The translations under genes were made by a program, and so were the position numbers. Below are positions 11,945 to 13,766 of a stretch of DNA of 13,766 bases, piece by piece. A model generated the notes under the pieces. That model did no database searches, was not told where the DNA came from, and worked only from the letters and a program-made list of their open reading frames with translations. The stretch is from Candidatus Kaiserbacteria bacterium (lineage in GTDB: Bacteria; Patescibacteriota; Minisyncoccia; Phycocordibacterales; Phycocordibacteraceae): contig QIHV01000013.1 in assembly GCA_003229135.1 (NCBI GenBank), positions 1-13,766 of the forward strand. Direction: 5' to 3'. Positions within the stretch are counted from its first letter, which is position 1. Each line of letters opens with the position of its first letter.

Positions 11945-13150
11945 CATTGACAGCTCTGTTGCTTCACGTTCGATAGCTCGTAGACGTTCATATTTTGCAA
12001 GTCGTTGCTGTTGCGCTAATCCTCCCGCTTTGATACCGTGTGCACCGATTCCATAGGCAAGGTCTGCAATGAAAGTGTCGTACGTTTCTCCGGAGCGATG
12101 TGATACCACTGTGCGCCACCCTGCTTCATATGTTTTGTGTACAGCATCTATAGTTTCAGAAACTGTACCAATTTGGTTTGGTTTAATAAGTGCGGCATTG
12201 ATATATTTGTGTGTGGCGGCATCTTCAATAAGTTTTGGATTTGTTACAATGAGATCATCACCGATGATAATAACTTTCTTACCAAGTTTCTCAGTAATTT
12301 TAGTAAAACTTTCTTTATCACTCTCGGCAAACGGGTCTTCAATCGCGTGGAATGGGAAACGTTCAATCAAATGTGTATAGAGTTCCAAAAGCTCGTCAGA
12401 TGTGTATCTTTTTTTTAGAAGGACATACTCATTTCCATCAAGCAGCTCATTGGCCGCTGAGTCAATCGCTATGGATGTATTGCTCCATTTAGAAACTATA
12501 TCTGCCAACAACTCAAATGGTCGTTCAATAGTGTCAAACACCGGAGAATATCCGCCTTCATCACCAATAGGAAGGTCAGGTAATTCGGTTCGTAGCATAT
12601 CACCCAATTGTGTAAATGCTTCGTGTGCTATCGTAACGGATTCCTTAAGAGTCTCTTCTCCCACTACAAGTATTTGCTCTTGAATTGGCAAACGAAAGTT
12701 AGCGTGTGCGCCTCCATTCATTACATTGACGAATAACCTTGGTGCTGCTGGTATTGTTTTTGCTGTGTTGGCAATGAAGCGCCACAATGGAATATTTTCC
12801 TTTTGTGCGAACAGTCGTGCCATTGCTATTGAGACAGACAAAATTGCATTTGCTCCAAGTCGTGATTTATCTTGTGTACCATCGAGTTCACAAAGAAATG
12901 AATCTAACTCTTCTATGTTTGAGAAATCACGTTCACCAAGCGCATTGGCAACTTCACCCGTTACATTGCGTATTGCGGTAGTTACACCACCGTCTTCATC
13001 ACGTAGTTCCTTAGCTTCTTTTGACCCAGTACTTTTCCCCGACGGTATTGACGCTGTTGCTTCAAGCTCGCCAGCACGTAATGTGGTTTCAATTGTTTCG
13101 CGCCCACGTGTATCAGATATTGCGCGTGCGTGTACACTATTAATACGCAT
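11942..13150 (-). CDS. eno: Enolase (phosphopyruvate hydratase), divergent
   Basis: Enolase interconverts 2-phosphoglycerate and phosphoenolpyruvate with Mg2+. The 402-aa product keeps the residues I can align to the catalytic set: QE (E158), GDEGGYSP (E198), IAIDSA (metal D230), AIEDPFAESD (metal E271), IIGDDL (metal D298), LIKPNQIGT (K323), VVSHRSGETYDTFIADLA (H351) and GIKAG (K374). The N-terminus is unusual: the near-universal DSRGNPT is DTRGRET (13-19), and the loop after ELRD is several residues shorter than usual. The usual IKTG is IKAG. The ATG at 13150 is chosen because the first strand follows directly and GGAG lies 4 nt upstream; the in-frame extension to 13219 overlaps PEP synthase and is not conserved. 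It overlaps the PEP synthase gene by 11 nt, as the second gene of an operon. Confidence 0.92.
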   Translation of the reverse strand: MRINSVHARAISDTRGRETIETTLRAGELEATASIPSGKSTGSKEAKELRDEDGGVTTAIRNVTGEVANALGERDFSNIEELDSFLCELDGTQDKSRLGANAILSVSIAMARLFAQKENIPLWRFIANTAKTIPAAPRLFVNVMNGGAHANFRLPIQEQILVVGEETLKESVTIAHEAFTQLGDMLRTELPDLPIGDEGGYSPVFDTIERPFELLADIVSKWSNTSIAIDSAANELLDGNEYVLLKKRYTSDELLELYTHLIERFPFHAIEDPFAESDKESFTKITEKLGKKVIIIGDDLIVTNPKLIEDAATHKYINAALIKPNQIGTVSETIDAVHKTYEAGWRTVVSHRSGETYDTFIADLAYGIGAHGIKAGGLAQQQRLAKYERLRAIEREATELSM

Positions 13151-13766
13151 AGGTCTCCCCTTCGTTATGTTTCGAGTGTGCGTTCTCTTGTTGTGTATGT
13201 GTTCCTGCTTCAGATTCAATTCGAGCTACGTTGATGATTGTTTTTACAACTACATCTGGGTTTAGAGACATACTTTCAATCCCACATTTTACCAAGAACT
13301 CCGCAAAATCAGGAAGGTCTGATGGTCCTTGTCCACAGATACCAATATACTTTCCTCTTTCCCGTGCTTTTGCTATTACAGTTGCAATGAGACTCTTTAC
13401 TGCTTCATTATTTTCATTCCCTACCTTACTTACAAGTTCGGAATCACGGTCAAGCCCAAGGGTAAGTTGCGTTAAATCATTTGAGCCAATCGACATCCCA
13501 TCAAAACGGTCTAGAAATTCGTCTGCCAGCAATATATTTGATGGTATTTCACACATCATATACACAGGAGTTGTTTTTTCACCAGGCTTACCGTATGAGG
13601 TCGGTATAATTCCATTCTTTGTAATAATAGATAAAACTTTATCAGCTTCTTCAAGTGTACGGCAGAATGGAATCATTGGAATAACGTTATCAAGACCCAT
13701 AGTATCTCGTACCAACTTCATTGCTTGTACTTCAAGCTCAAACGCTGGTGCAAATGTTGGGTCATA
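13140..13766 (-). CDS. ppsA: Phosphoenolpyruvate synthase, C-terminal part (5' end outside window)
   Basis: PEP synthase makes phosphoenolpyruvate from pyruvate and ATP (with AMP and phosphate) and feeds gluconeogenesis. The frame is open from the window edge (13766) to TAA at 13142-13140, giving 208 residues of the PEP-binding TIM barrel. Matches include NVIPMIPFCRT followed by EEADKVL, VYMMCEIPSNILLADEFLDR, FDGMSIGSNDLTQLTLGLDR, and the active-site YIGICGQGPSD with the catalytic Cys, then GIESMSLNPDVV. The phrase TQLTLGLDRDS and the CGQGPSD form favour PEP synthase over pyruvate phosphate dikinase or enzyme I of the PTS. The last roughly 25 residues are polar and His-rich, and are translated from DNA that also carries the enolase ribosome-binding site and start. 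The ATP-grasp and phosphohistidine domains lie outside the window. Confidence 0.92.
   Translation of the reverse strand, partial: YDPTFAPAFELEVQAMKLVRDTMGLDNVIPMIPFCRTLEEADKVLSIITKNGIIPTSYGKPGEKTTPVYMMCEIPSNILLADEFLDRFDGMSIGSNDLTQLTLGLDRDSELVSKVGNENNEAVKSLIATVIAKARERGKYIGICGQGPSDLPDFAEFLVKCGIESMSLNPDVVVKTIINVARIESEAGTHTQQENAHSKHNEGETYAY
13155..13162 (-). promoter_or_regulatory. Shine-Dalgarno-like site of enolase
   Basis: On the minus strand AAGGGGAG lies within the end of the PEP synthase gene, 4 nt before the enolase ATG. It is a moderate match (GGAG core) with short spacing. It supports the 13150 start and suits an internal operon gene that cannot be leaderless. Confidence 0.5.

Noticed and set aside
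11925..11990. Read-through of the TGA at 11922 to extend the 143-aa protein (UGA recoding)
   Set aside because: Extension would run antisense into enolase with no family support, and no other gene in the window needs UGA recoding.
13151..13219. 23-residue N-terminal extension of enolase
   Set aside because: It lies wholly within the PEP synthase gene, does not match enolase, and the ATG at 13150 has a Shine-Dalgarno-like site and begins at the expected first strand.
12726..13265. 179-codon open frame on the plus strand opposite enolase and PEP synthase
   Set aside because: It is antisense to well-supported enolase and PEP synthase coding sequence, has low-complexity Ser/Arg-rich content and no promoter or recognisable domain.
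1..13766. A new defence, mobile or biosynthetic gene system
   Set aside because: Apart from two unknown small membrane-type proteins and one unknown 140-aa gene, every gene is core metabolism or translation; no transposase, integrase, nuclease, toxin-antitoxin pair or clustered unknown genes are seen.

Overview
The window looks like a piece of a small-genome bacterium of the Candidate Phyla Radiation (Patescibacteria), most likely a Parcubacteria-type lineage. This is an inference from several traits: a compact layout, AT-rich sequence, a transketolase split into two genes, a type B (zinc-free) bL31, short EF-Ts and RF1, divergent enolase and uS2, and almost no Shine-Dalgarno sequences. The sequence alone cannot fix the exact taxon. 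The standard bacterial code fits: no gene needs UGA read as an amino acid, and one gene ends in TGA.

Layout. (1) 1-3493, plus strand: the 3' end of glyceraldehyde-3-phosphate dehydrogenase, ribose-5-phosphate isomerase B, a ribulose-phosphate 3-epimerase-like protein, and the N and C halves of transketolase. This is a triose/pentose-phosphate block with overlapping or nearly touching genes. (2) 3494-3784: a 53-residue putative single-pass membrane protein and a 15-bp hairpin. (3) 3785-5860: a PfkB-family sugar kinase (minus) and a class I fructose-bisphosphate aldolase (plus), transcribed divergently from a 90-nt spacer. (4) 5891-6441: a lone minus-strand gene for a 140-aa protein of unknown function, with its own consensus promoter, perfect Shine-Dalgarno and intrinsic terminator. 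(5) 6583-11924, plus strand: bL25, a secreted coiled-coil/lytic-transglycosylase-like protein, bL31, release factor 1, uS2, EF-Ts and a 143-aa putative membrane protein. This is a translation block with one cell-wall gene inside it. (6) 11942-13766, minus strand: enolase and the C-terminal part of phosphoenolpyruvate synthase, overlapping by 11 nt.

Together the metabolic genes cover the non-oxidative pentose phosphate pathway, FBP aldolase, GAPDH and the enolase-PEP-pyruvate end of glycolysis/gluconeogenesis. That suits a fermentative or symbiotic cell that moves sugar phosphates between pentose and triose pools.

The most striking non-coding pattern concerns transcription starts. At least seven genes (PfkB kinase, aldolase, bL25, the transglycosylase, bL31, RF1 and uS2, probably also EF-Ts) have a recognisable -10 box, often an extended TGn-TATAnT, ending only 6-8 nt before the chosen start codon. 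This places the predicted mRNA 5' end at or within about two nucleotides of the AUG, so these genes are probably leaderless. The 140-aa unknown gene is the clear exception and looks like a differently built, possibly acquired, cassette. I found no rRNA, tRNA, CRISPR array, insertion sequence or obvious new multi-gene defence system.
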